64,000 bases of DNA from Gonatopus flavifemur (Eukaryota; Arthropoda; Insecta; Hymenoptera; Dryinidae): positions 9,486,001 through 9,550,000 of the forward strand of contig JAFFJZ010000003.1 of assembly GCA_018340375.1 (NCBI GenBank). The letters are read 5' to 3'. The stretch's first letter is position 1; every line of letters starts with the position of its first letter. Below are positions 1 through 13,600 of the stretch, one piece after another. The position numbers were made by a program, and so were the translations under genes. The notes below the pieces were generated by a model that did no database searches, was not told the DNA's origin, and saw nothing but the letters and a program-made list of their open reading frames with translations.

Positions 1-3000
1 GAAATTTGTTTCGCCCTTATTCTGATAAATCTTGTTTCCAACGGAAAAAATAATTCATCTCAATGGGAAAATCTTTCATTGAATTGAAAATACATTCTTT
101 GAATTCAAGGAGGAATATATTTGTGTTTCAATTTGAGAATTCTTTATTCCAATCTGGTGAAAATTTTTTCCATTGAAAAAAAGAATTTATGAGAATGAGG
201 GTAAAGAAAATTTCCTCTCAGTTCAAGAAATTGGGTTCCCAGTGCACCAATTCACTGATTGTCAGTGATGATACAACACTCTTCATATTTAGATCAACGT
301 ATTGACATATTCGATTCACACAGATTTTCAAGATTTGACAATCAGCCTTGCGCCAAGCTATATATTCTATTGCCAACGTCAGCGGGAACAAGAAATCTTT
401 ATATAAGCATCTAAAGTTTTCATAAAAATATTCAATAAGAGAACATCTACCATCTGCACTATAAAAAATATTTATCAACTGAAAAACATTGTTTGTTTGA
501 GATTTTACCAAAATTGTTTGTGAATTTACTAAACAATGTTTGGTAAAAGAAACCTCAGAATTTTATTTTACGGTATATCGTAATTTGTTTATAACCGCTC
601 GGATAATTTCTTTATTTTTTGGTTTTTTGTTTTATAAAAATATTCATTAAAATGGGTATAGACTCTAAAATGGTGTTGGGAATCTTTGAAAAGGATCGAT
701 CCTTTTTTTATATAATACACTACCTAAAGTGAAAAATATAACAATCACTACCTAAAAGAAAAGGTTAACGGATGATTTTAGTTCATTTCATTTGTTGAAC
801 AAATATAAGCATCGCTTACTGAGGTAAGCGAGATATAAACTATCATCAAATATATAAAATTATTATACTTTTATGTTTCAGGTACGGATTTGAAGATCGA
901 TAATTCATAAATTCAAAAAATCTGTGAGTACAACAATATTCTATTACCATTATCTTCAAAACGGAAGATTTAACTCATACAGGTTATGCATAAATTATAT
1001 TGTTACATATCCGTATATTATACATTTCTCGAAGTTCATTCCGAATTAGGGCTTGTAATGTAATCAAACGTATGACATAAAACAAAGCTCAGTTTGTTGA
1101 TCACTGTATTGTATTGCATCTATCAATCTATTCATTTTGAATATGAAGAATGGGGTGGGTCATAACATATTTCGCATGAACATTCTGAGAAATGACAAGT
1201 AAGGAACATGCGACACCCAGAATCGAGTTTCAAGATTAAGGGGGGACATACTTTTATCAGGGCAAAAATTGTATCATTTTTCTCAAGTCGCAATGTACTT
1301 GAAACTTTTTCTATGTCATTGAATGTGTATTCAAGGATGTGTGAGAAAATTTCCGTTGAAAAATATTCAACTTAGCGTCGTTGGCAACCGATTCGCGATG
1401 ATGTAAAAAAAACAATGGTTCAAAGAGAAGGCAGAAAAACGTTTCAAAATTATTTGGCTATACAAAACTTTGCTATTAGTCTGTATTCATAAACATAGCC
1501 TCTTCTTCAAGTTATCGAATCGCTAAATCAAGATGAATTAAATGAGATGTCAAATCAAAATACATTATGCTTATCTTCACTTCCACGTAAACCTCACAAA
1601 ACCCATGGATAACTGTGGAGCAACCGTGGAAGCGATGGTTAACGTTTACCATGTAAACTTAGAAAAACCAGTGAAAGGTCGATTAAAATCCACTGTGTGT
1701 TAAATGCAATTTTAATCTAACAAATGAGTATTCGTTCAAGTACTGCTGAACATACACGATCAAAAATTCAGTCACATTCAATCGAGTTAACCTGAATTCA
1801 AACCAATTCGATCTATTAATCATTATTCCTGAGCTTTACTTTTGATATGGATTCATTGTCCGTGAAAATTTTATAATAGGAATGAATTACCGGAGAATAT
1901 TTCGTCTTAAAGATCAATCCTCCAGTTTTTTGTCAGGATTATTTCGGTGTGGATTTTTCCATCAAATGATCAACCAAACTGTGATTATCAACATGGTGCA
2001 ATTGGTAAAAAAATAACAACAGCATCTAATTTACTTTCATAAAAGTTATCTATAATGAGAGAATGGTTGCTCAACATCCAACGTCCTAGCGATCCAAACC
2101 TTCCTAGATTCTAGTGGAACAACCATGAAATCCATATAGATCCCATTTTTGCGTCACAGAAAGGTTAACGAGGCATTTTAATTTGTTTCTAAAAATATGA
2201 AAGTCTATGGGCTTTTGAAATGTGGAGTGCTTTTTTTGAATTATTTAGGGTAATATATGACCGAGTGAAATGATATAATTCCAAGCAGCACAGGGATAAT
2301 AGAGAGCCTCATGAATGCGAATAGTATATACAAATAAACTTGGAACAGCTATTTACGTCCTATGGAGTTCTACCCGACATTCATGACTCATTTTCACATG
2401 CCTCATGCATCCATAGCCGTTTTAATACCTTTTGTACAATTGTAATGATATCGAATGAAAAGATTGTATAAGCATAAAATATATCTTCCTTGCGAATTTC
2501 CCACTGACGGGTGGATGAATTTTTTTGAAAAAGTTTTCAAAGTGAACTTTACGTATAGAATTTGCATTTTATGGAACGAATACAGGCTGAAACCAACTCC
2601 ATCAATATTTTCAACATGAATACTCCACCAAATTCTAACCCCGAACATGTGTGATTCTACACAAATGAAAGATTAAATCGAAATGAACGGTTTTTATCGC
2701 TCGATATTCTAAAACTTGAACAACTACTTTCAATAGATTAGTTTTATACACACGATTCTTCATAAAACTTTTTATTTCGTTGGTTTCTTCGCTTTTGTGC
2801 CGCTCTTCCTTTGATAGTCATTCATTCTTCCTTCTTTTTTTTTCCTACATTCATTCAAAGACTTCTGTCGACAATTCAAGCCAACAAGTCGAAAATCGTT
2901 CCCCCTTCCCTTTGTTCTGTTTCACATCATAAAAGAGAGTAATTTAAATACATTTTGCCATGATTCTCGGCTGGTTTATCCTTATTCCCGATGTGCGACG

Positions 3001-6000
3001 CAGCAAGTAGGACACCTCGTTGATTTAGCAACCGCTATAAGCGGAATCGCGTTGACAAGTTTCGTTTTGAAAAGCTTCGAGCAAGCAAAACAAGCCAGTG
3101 TTTTGTGTCGTTCGTGTCTAACTATGGTGGTGCACAGGAGCTTTTGAAAAGGTTAACCCAGAGCTTCGCTTGGATTAATCTGAACCACACTTTAACCGCC
3201 TAAGCGATAAACCTCTTCCCCAACAGTGCATTGCTTTCAACAACGACGACGCCGTCGACGACGACAACAACATCTTGGTTGTCGTTGTCGTTTCTGCAGT
3301 CTTCTCGACTCTTCTCGCCACTTTGATTCAATGTATCTCTCACCTCCTTCTCCTCCGCCTTCTTCTCTTGAGTCCTCAGGATGAACGACTAACAAGAGAA
3401 AAAACGATGTAACGGTGTACGCGGTTGGAAATAATTCGTATAAATGCGAGGAAACATTCTGACCTAACAACATACATACAATTAATAGTTTTTAATTGGA
3501 AAAGAAAACCCCGCATCGCTTAATCAGAATCAGTCTTAATCAGAATTTTAATCGAATGAATTCTTCTATTACACATTTTAGTGAAACTCTCGGCACTCAT
3601 TTGTTTCCATTCATCGCAACAAACGACAGGCAAACAGACAGGTAACGAACTAACTACCTTTTGATACACGATAAATGTACGTACTGTTTTGTAGAGTTTC
3701 GTCTCATCATTCAAAGACCCATTGCTATTTCTCAAAGGTCTATCAAATATATAAATGCGCATTATGTAAATACGTTCGTATTATGTTATCGAGACAAAAC
3801 TTCAGACCGCAGCTTTTGAATATGGCGCATAGATAGGAATCGTTTGATCGCAAAGCCCAAGCTCGCTAATGTCTCTGGTTCAACATCAATCTAAATTTCA
3901 TATTCATTCGTCGTTCGCTTTGCCGTGTATCAAGATACTGAATGAGACAGACAAATATTTCACAGGGAACGTGAAAGGTAATAGAGAAGTTCTTGGAAAG
4001 AGAGTTTGAAGTATAAAAAAAACAGCGAGACAAAGATTTGTTCTTCAATACGTGAAGATAAGGGTACTCGAGAAACAATAATCTCTTTCCGTGTGACGGT
4101 GGAAAAATGAGGCAAAGAAAGGTTTTGTGCCTGTAATTCTATCGATTATAGTACGTAATCATTCGAAATCATAACTGGAGAAAAAGATGTTTATTCTATT
4201 CAATTATAATAATTCGTTCTCCCTTTTCATTCATTCCTGTGGAACCTTTCAAGCACGTTTAGCCGTATAGAGTCTAGATTGCGGTTGTCCCCCTACACGT
4301 ATGCATAGAATTCTTTCGTCGTGTGTTACATTATGTATTATTATATGTGCACATCTACGTGTGTATGGTTATTCCTAGCACGCGGTCGAGCAAAACGTAC
4401 CACGTAGCTTTTCTCGGTTTAGATAAAGGTCCGCCGTTGTGCTGGGGGTGTTCGTAGAATAGGAAGATTGCGGCGCTGTCCGTTTTCGTGACGCAATCAA
4501 CCCCTTTTCCTTCTCTACACAACAGCATCTCTTCTTAACCCATTCCATTCGCAATTCTTGCGAGTAAAGCATAATAACGTGAACCCTGGTAGATGCATAC
4601 CCAGAGGAGCATAAAACAGGGTTTTCGGTTCTCTGTGCCCTCGCGCATTTGTGAACTGGTAAACGAAGGGGGCGGAGAACTGCGAAGAACGAGGTGCGGT
4701 GGATACCCGGCCGGTTCTCCGTTCATTTCGCGCTTCGACCATGGAGCACGGACTTACTGCACATCCTATCTCTCTGGTCATCCTCTGGCCGGCTGCTTGA
4801 ACTGGACGACGACACAATTAAAATAACTATGCTTACTAGAGCATAGACGCTCAAGGTATACTAGAGGACCAAGAGGTTGCAACGGAAAATAAAGGGAGGA
4901 GGAAGTTGAAGGGAGGCGAAAGGAAGGGAAAGAGGGTACCACCCAGAGGATGGATGCTGGTAAGTTCTTTCCGCTCGGCTGCAGGCAGAAAGGGAATTAT
5001 TTTAATTGCGGACAGCCTCGGTCGACCAAACCCCTTCCATCTACCCTTTTCTCTGTCTCTCTGTCCTCATGTGTGTGATTCTCTTTAGAGGTATAGAGAC
5101 ATCTCTGTCTCTTTCCTCACGTTCCCTGGCTTTGGGATCCGCAGCTCTCTTCTCTGTTGTTAGAACGCAAAGCGAATTCCATCCCCTCTCTGGCCGTCGG
5201 GCTTTTCTATCTTCTCTTCAAGAATAATGCATTTATTTTATTTTTATGATAAATCATGCAATACCTTCGTTTCGGATATACTAATCTCCGATAGTTGGAC
5301 TCACAGAATGATATTCGATTATTTTAATACGGGTGCATGAAATTTCATCTAATATCAAATCCAAATTTCTAATCTGAATCCACTCATTTGCACTCTATCG
5401 CTAAGAATATTTCGAGACAGACGATTCATTTTTAATTCTCGATCACCATTTCAGTATCACAGTACATTTCAACGCATTTAATTTTAATAATAAGAACCAT
5501 CAATTTATTGTCTTATCTGATTCAGACTGTACTATAATCTGGTGTTACAATCTGCTTGAGACCTTCGTTATTTAACCTTATAAGAACCTTATTCCGATAG
5601 AGGATTCCTACTGAAAAACTTTGAAATCAAATGTTTTATTCAAAGAATTACGATCAACAATTTATTCAACAATTCCAGTTCGATTATTCTTAACCTTAGA
5701 AATCTGAAAGAGTTTTCAAAACCTCGAAAAAGAAATTGGTATCATGATGAGAAATTATTCAATTAAGAAGTGGAAGATTCCAATTGAAAATCCTGAGGAT
5801 TTTGTTTGCGAAGAGGGTCGATATTCGATTTAAAAAACTGATAGACCAAAGTTGATCGTATCATCTGTAATATTTCACTCAAGGGGGCGTAGACAAGAAA
5901 GTGGAAGAAGAAATTCAACCAGCCCTCCTCAGCTTCTTCTGCTCCTTCGCTTGCATTTATCTTGAAACCCCTGAGAAGTAAAAATTAATACTTTCATTAG

Positions 6001-9000
6001 AATTTATCAATTCCAGCGATAAAACAACGCCGAGATGAATTGATGTGACTGAAAAATTCAGTAAATTGGACGAGATTCTTAAGAATTTCTTTTTAGATTT
6101 CAACAAGATTTTATCTTCCATACAAAAGTATGAAATCAAAAACAAATTTTGGCAGTAAATAGTTATTTTTGCAAAACTCATCGAATTAATCAGATGTTTA
6201 CGTACTTGACTCGCGCATAAAACCCTTCATATATCAAATTCCACAGGGAAAGTTTCAAAGGACAGATTCCTACATATCTGACAAGGAGAAGACACATGAA
6301 GGATCGCCAAACCCTTTGCCATTATATTAAATAATTACTACCTCAAAGGTAAGGGTATTCGTGTAATTCAATGGGGGAAAATATCAAAAACATTCATCCA
6401 TTCTTCCAGTTTTGAAAGTATCGCAATCTTCACTGTGCGATAATAATAATTTTCTGTCCAATGTTTCGTTCGTTTTTGTGGATTTTTTAAATGTTTTAAT
6501 TTTGAATAAAAAGAGCGTATGAAGCGTACATTCGACGTCTTTTTTCCATCAATTAACGATCCATGTCAACTGCATTATTGTACCCAGGAATTCGACCTCT
6601 TATCTCTCAAAGTATAAGGTTGGACACTGGTGTATTACAGATGATTTTTACGCACATCCTATAGTGCCCTGAGTTCTCTTAAATCCATGCCAACATCCCT
6701 TTACGGTACAAATAGCAGTTGTTTCTAGAAGAAATACACGTTTGGAATATTATACCCACTTCAGCCACAAACAACGAAGATATGTGGGTCCTTGTCTCAC
6801 CGTTTACTCGTCGTTTTCCCTTCTTTTCCCATAAAAGCAATCGTCCATGGTTCTATTGTTCAAGTACTACTGACCATACGTGACCTGTAGTTAACGAAAC
6901 GACGCCACGAACGATTAGCGTCAGCTAAAATAGATGACCTATCTTTCTCACTGGTGTCTTAAACCCTCTGACATACAATCAATTGTAGTCTGTTGATCGT
7001 TACTGGATACTGAACCATAATGTTTTCAGATCTTCTCGTAGTTTTCTCGATTTCTCTGATTAGAAATGTATCATATGTTTTATATAAATATGTATTTGAA
7101 ATCTTAAAATCGATAATTTATTCAGACATTTGTCAACCCAGTACAAATTTCATACAAAATTCTAGTCGCATGACTCGAAGATATTCGAAAAAGTCAACTT
7201 TCTTCATGGCTGTTGTCTCATACGATACACAAAACGTTCCCTTTCATCCCGAAATTTTACCTTTATAATATGAAAAATATACGGGCGTATTGTACGTTAA
7301 CCCAAAACCTTGCCCTTTACTCGTAACTTTCTCTCACATTCTCGTGGCAGGGCTTTGAAATATAGGGGTGGTCGATTTTCAAAAAGTGCGTTCCCGAAGA
7401 CCGGAAGAACCTTGATGGTTAAGCGAGACGTACGTGGAGAGAGAAGAAGAGGGCTCGAGGCGAGGGAGTCAAAGGCATTGTTTCCTCGGTGTAAAAGGTG
7501 GCCTAACAGAAGAGTAAAGGGTAGAGTCTGGGAGGGAAAGAAAGAGCTGGCAACAATCGTTATGAAAAGAGAGAAACAAGGTGGTAGGGTATAGAGGCAG
7601 TGTACGAGCAGAAAAGACCTCGAGCAGTGCGATTGAGGGGATAGGGGTGTTACGCGGGTGTAAATGCCAAGTGAACAGTTCGAGTGAACAGCCCTCCACT
7701 TCAGGACTCGCGATGGCCCACTCGACCTTTATAATCCGAGCATAATTACTGGACGAACAGCTACACTGGTAGCGGAGCAACCAACACCAACGGTAGTGGC
7801 GGCAATGGCAGTACCACTAGCACCAGCAGTAGCAGGAGCGGTAACACGGAGGAGAAACCAACGTCTGCCTCCATGTACACGAGAGATTAATTGTTATTAA
7901 TTATTTTCCCGCAACGGGGTAATTGCGTCATCGCCGTCGGCAACCCAACATCCAACGAGACTATAGTCGTCGCAGAGCTTCGTCATATAACAATGAGAGA
8001 CCGAGCATGTCCTTTTCAGGCCAACCGGAAACTGACGCTTCAAAACTGCAACGCGCGCCACCCAATCTCTTCTCTTCTTCGGTCATATTCTCTTTTACTT
8101 GTACGCTTTCTTCTTTTTTTTTCCTTACCACACGTACACCTTTTTATGGTTAAATTCTTTCAACTGCATTGCACTCAAACGAGCTAGGTCCAAGCCTAAC
8201 GCTTGACGCCCTCCCCCAAGTACCTTCCTGCCACTTTTTCCCTTCTTCCCTTCCGTTCAACATTCTTCTTCTTTCCTCTCTCTCTCTTTCTCTCTCTTAT
8301 GGTCCTCCTCATCCGCACCTTCTTGGTTCATGAGCATTGTTAACCTGTTCACACCTGATTCGACTATAAAAGAACTGTCGACTCTTTAGCTTTGAGTTAA
8401 AGGCGTCATAAGAACCGCGATAAGTGCTCCATGCATGCTAATTCTACTCTCCACTCAAATCGAATATAACCATTCGTGATTTTTCATAAAATTCTTCCAA
8501 CGATTCTTCCCAGGTCGTAAAAAACATAAAATTCATAACCGAAATCTCGGTATTTTTAATCTACCCTTGACGCTAGGATGTAATTAAACTTAACTTCGCT
8601 ATCAACTTTCCTACATTCTCTTCTGATAATGCGGTTAGTATACGAGAGGAATTTTCGAATTAATTATACGTAAACAATCGCATCGCGTTAAACTGGACCG
8701 GATACCGTATCATAAAAACATGCAAGTTGTCAGATCTCATGGTCTCATAGTTCTTTTGGCGCTTCGTTGATTTTCCCAAGAGTTTTCGGGAAAGTTGCGA
8801 ATATAAAGCGTCGCTGCTCATAATATTTGTACTTTGTATGTTTTGTAAGGGACATTGAAATGACTGTGAACGAATTTTCAGTTCGTAACAATTATTCCGT
8901 ATCATCCGAGGAAAGTATTAACTCGTCGTCTGGTGGTTTCATGAACGCAAATTTTGAATAGGCAAAATTACCGCTAAAATCCCGAAGAGGAAGAATTTTG

Positions 9001-10517
9001 TCCCTGTGGTTATATGGAATCGTAAAAAAAACATATTCGCGGTACATTCTCGTTTATAAACTCACGATTTTCTCCACTTGGGATCTATTAATCTCCTTCG
9101 AGCATCAGTGTGGGAACTTTGAAATTTATCTTCCTACTTTATTAATGATTTTGCAAAAAACAAATATAACGATTGATCGCGTCGAAGAGTGAAGACAAAT
9201 AACAGGTACAGGAATGGGAGAAAGTGAAAGATATGGAACTTTCATATCATTAATCATACACAGAATCGTCACGGAACAGTCCGCTTGGGAAACGACGTAT
9301 AATAGGTATTACCTAGAGGGAAGGTTACGTAGGGTGGGGGTGGCTTTATTCTGTAGATATCCCATATGTCCAAGCAGTAATCCACGAATGATTGTAATAT
9401 GTGTATGACGAAGGTCGAAGACCATAGGTAAAATTAATTATATTTCTGAAGCCTTAATCCGAACTTTTTCTCGTCCCTTTCTGTCACGATACTATCGGTT
9501 CTCTACGCATTTATATGACATGTGTCGTACAGTGATATTTCTTTCTCACCATTTTCTGTTTCTTCTTTTCCTCTGAGAATGCCTTGTGTTCGATAGACTT
9601 CGGACAGAAACAGCTTTTAAATATTGTTTGATTCATAGTTTTTCATTTCTCAATTACTAATAAAATCCTAAAATCTGAAACATCGAAGCCTTCCAGCTGA
9701 CTTGATGCTGAACGATGCTTTTCGTACAAAGTTTCAAGATTAGATATAGAACTCTCAATCATCAATCTCAAAACTCATTTTCACTACGTTTGCAAGTATA
9801 AAATCTAAGAAAAATGCGATCCAGTACGTAAGAGCACTTCTCATGTTGAGAAGTGAATACGCTGGTCTTCAGACGTAAATTCCAGCCATTTATAAGGACC
9901 CGAATCCTCCAAAATCACTGCATTTCGCTTTGAAACGGTAATCTGGCTTGTACACCAACTAAAATCTTTAATTGCTTCTCCATCCTAAGAGTCCCATTGG
10001 GAAAAAGAAGTTCGTATGAGATCGTAAATCTTCTGGTCCGCAAAATCCTTTTATCTACAAAATAAAATAATTACAAAAGGCAAAAATTTCATCAAAGTTG
10101 GTAATCGTTTGAGTTAAGTGAAATTTGGAAAAACGAGAAGGAATTCAACATTCCTTCGGAATCTTCTTTACATTCTTGTTTCTCTTTGCAATAGCACTAG
10201 AAAATGAGGAATAAAAATCTCAAAATGAACTTTAGATGATTAAAAGAAGTCCAAATGAGTGGATTCAAATAGCTTTTCACCTCAAAATTCTTTCCGATGC
10301 CATCACTTGATTTGATTAGGTTGAGGATAATCTTATTTGGGGACAAAAATGGTAACATTTAGCTTCGTCTGTGAAACAAGGAAATTTGTCCCTTTTATGA
10401 AACAATATCCAGATTATTCTCGACTAAATGAATGCATGTTCGAACAAAACTTCAAAACCTGGAATGAACTTATGAAACCAAACTATTCTTCAGGATAAAG
10501 AAGATTCTAACATTCTT
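1..10517. other. Gene-free AT-rich DNA with two GC-richer blocks
   Basis: There is no exon I can support. AT-rich sequence dominates. GC-richer blocks at about 2900-5230 and 7300-8340 carry triplet or TC tracts and short overlapping open frames on both strands. A small hairpin with TTTACCAAA(A/C)ATTGTTT arms is near 505-546. A cryptic acceptor/donor pair around 880-925 encloses a stretch closed in all three frames. Confidence 0.5.
3240..3300. repeat. GAC/CAA triplet tract forming a hairpin
   Basis: CAACGACGACGCCGTCGACG then ACGACAACAACATC is followed by TTGGTTGTCGTTGTCGTTTC, so the two halves are nearly self-complementary. It is low-complexity DNA in a slightly GC-richer block. Confidence 0.6.
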
Positions 10518-10690
10518 CACTGAGAGAAAGGCACTTAGCTGCGGCAACTAAACTTTAGTTCTCCCAGCTGAATTTTAGTTGGCGTAAATAAAAGTCTAGT
10601 TATCTGAAAGATGAACAAAACAGTTTATTTTTATTTAGAATAGCTAAATTTCCTAGCTGTTTAATATTCAACTAAACCCTTTTTCTCAGA
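10518..10690. repeat. Short element with CTGAGAGAAAGG-type inverted ends
   Basis: CACTGAGAGAAAGG at 10518 is mirrored by CCCTTTTTCTCAG ending near 10689. The interior holds repeated CTAAACTTTAGTT, GCTGAATTTTAGTT and AGCTAAATTTCCTAGCT words. It is MITE-like, with no coding potential. Confidence 0.5.
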
Positions 10691-13600
10691 ATTTTTCTAA
10701 TTTGATGGAAGTTTTGCTTTCACACTGAGGACAAGGTTCTCGATGTTCGTAGGGTTTTCTCATTTGTGTCAGATGAGTTTCTTGTGATATTTCGAAATAT
10801 TCCATAGAGGTAGCATCAACGTCGGTATTCAATCTTCAAAATTGTAATTTCCACGCGCTTTTCACACAAAATTAGTAGAAATCCGTGAGATTCCCACTCC
10901 TTTCAGTCCCCCACTGATTTCTCATGATATATTCTCTTGAACACATTTCACCATTCGACGAGATCTGTGAGATTCAATGATTTTTTCCTACACAGTTCAG
11001 ATAGTTTATTATGATACGATGAAAGTAACATATATTCCCCATACATTCTTATCACATCATATAGAAAAGGCACTCCATATATTATTTCATTCCGCGTTGA
11101 TTCGAACGATTCCCGTGGAAAACGAATGAGAGCAGCTTCCGGAAAGAGAAGTAAGAGTAGAAGAAGGTTGGAAGGAATGAATGAAAGAAATTCCAATAAG
11201 AGGGTGGAGAGAAACGAGAAAAGAAACGAGCCCATTTTGATAATGGGGGACCTTATATGGACGATACCTAGAAGGCTCTATAGGGATTTGGTGAGCCATC
11301 GTCGCCGAATCACCGAAAGAACAGAGGATATCTATACTTGTGTATATGTTGCCACTACAGTTTATATCAACTTACACACAAGCGTACAAGTGAAAAATAC
11401 ATTCTCTCCGTAGTTTTATATCTATACGACGTGCCTCTAATCTCTTCTCTAGGTATTTGGCTTTTATGAATGATCAAATCCACTATTGGGTTCTCACCGA
11501 GAAGGAAAAACGTGTTCATTCATTTAATTTTATTTATTGTAACAAAGAAAAATTGAAAGAAAAAAATAGTGAAGATCGTTGTCTCAACGTGGAATCTTGG
11601 TACCAGTCTTACGTTTATCGCGTTGAAAGGTTAATTTTAACGAATTCAACGAAGCGCAGGAGAGAGGCCAGAGTTTAACAGGATAAGCTAATTGTGGGAT
11701 ATTGGCTAAGAAGTCAGTGAAGAGAAAGAGAGAAGGAGCGAGTGAAGTAGAAGCATGAGACGAAGGGTCTGTTCATTTCTCTGGATTCTAGTAGAGGATC
11801 GTTAGCAGTCGACAGTCGACGACTGGAATCACAATGTGCTCTCTTACATACATCTCCTGAGTGATCCCCTATTCTCTACAGAAAATAGAATCTCCCGTTG
11901 TGACCATCGAAGACAATTGAAACATTGTTTTCTGATCTGTTTAAGCAGAAAAAAAATGCTTCCTCGAATTTAATTTTCTTTTCTCATTTCACGGGAGGAG
12001 GTAGTTGGTTTACAGTTTCTGCTCAAATGCATTAGACGGATCAATTCTAATAATTCATCTATACGTCTCCATTAGAGGATGGCATCGATAACAAGGGACG
12101 CATAGCAGCACCCCAATGGGAGAAGAGGGTAAAGCTCTCTCGCTTACGAACCTGACTGACTTATTTATCCAGATAAATAATACGAAGTAAAAAAAAAAGC
12201 GGACCTGATGCCTCGGGGTAGGATGAAGAGCGCAACCGTGGTTCTGTATAGCGAGAACCAGTCGAGAAGGTCTCAAGGTAACAAATGCCCGACACTCGAT
12301 CTAAATTGAGTTACCTACGTATAGTAGATTCCCTCCTTCCCCATATATTCTTTCTTTCTCTTCTCTCTCCTCTGCCACGTATTGTTCTTTTTTTCCTCTC
12401 TTTCTCTCTACGTGGATCTCTAGTAAAAGAGACGATATCGTTTACGAGAGATCCAGAAGCCCAGGACAACGGCCATATTGCTGCTGTTGGCTTTTTTTCT
12501 TCCATCAACTTCACCACCCTGACTCGCTCACTCGCGCCCTCCTACTACTCAAAGGAGACGTCTTTTAGGGGCTGTCGGATAGATTTTTCTTTGCGGACTT
12601 AATCTAAGCCTCAAGTATAAAGCGACGATTGTGGATGAGAGCCTCGATGGCTCGGGATATTCTCTGTCGACTTGAGAAACGAAAGAATCGAATCAAATGA
12701 ACGGACGAGGATTTTTACCTCCCCACTGCTGCCACTCTCCGCTCTCCCGTACTCCGGTTGAGTTGACGGGAAATAATTTGGTGCCAGTTTTTCCTTGGCT
12801 GTTTTTTCGTGTTGTTTTTTTCCCTCGTCATAATCTTTAACGAGGTAAAATTTATGCGATACTTTCGAGTGAGCAGATAAACATGAATTACAAACGGAGA
12901 ACAGAAAATGAATTGGAAATATCTCATTGTCAAAGAAAACAGATTTATCCGCGGAGAAAAGTTGTTCGTTATTCATCCTCGCGGTATAATTATGTAACGA
13001 ACTTGAATTGTGATACATCAAATGTGATATGTATGAATAACCTGTGGGGTAGAATGATTCAAAGTTCCATCGAATGTAGCTATTCTCAGTTGTCTCGATG
13101 TGTACGAGAAGTTTCAAATATCTTGTTCCAAATTTAGAACACGTGACAATGTATCGATTGTGAAATTGAGAATGTATGAGAAATACATAACATACACATA
13201 TGTTGTATACACACAATTATACCAAGACGATTGTTTGATGTTGGATGGTAATTCAGTTTGCCAAGTAATGGATCATTTGCCCCATCCTGACATGTATAAG
13301 GCACTGGTCAGTTCTCTCATAAAGCATTCCAACCTCGTTCCAACAATCCCACAGGAATCCATCCCTTCTGGACGGAAAAAAGGTAGAAAGAGGTGGATTA
13401 CGGGAAGGGAGAGAGAAAGATATAGCGGTGATCCCTCTCACCTCACATCCCCCAACCAAGAGAAACTCAGAAAACTCACTCGTTCACTCTCTCTCCAAGA
13501 TCGACGTACTCGAATGCTCCGTTTCTGGCGTTGAAGCATCCCCCTTTCTCTCTTTTCCTTCTCTCGTTGCTACGCGACCTTTTATCTTTCTCGTACAAGG

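Noticed and set aside
880..925. Acceptor-like ttatgtttcag and donor-like TCT|gtgagt pair
   Set aside because: The enclosed stretch has stop codons in all three frames and no partner exons, so it is probably chance.
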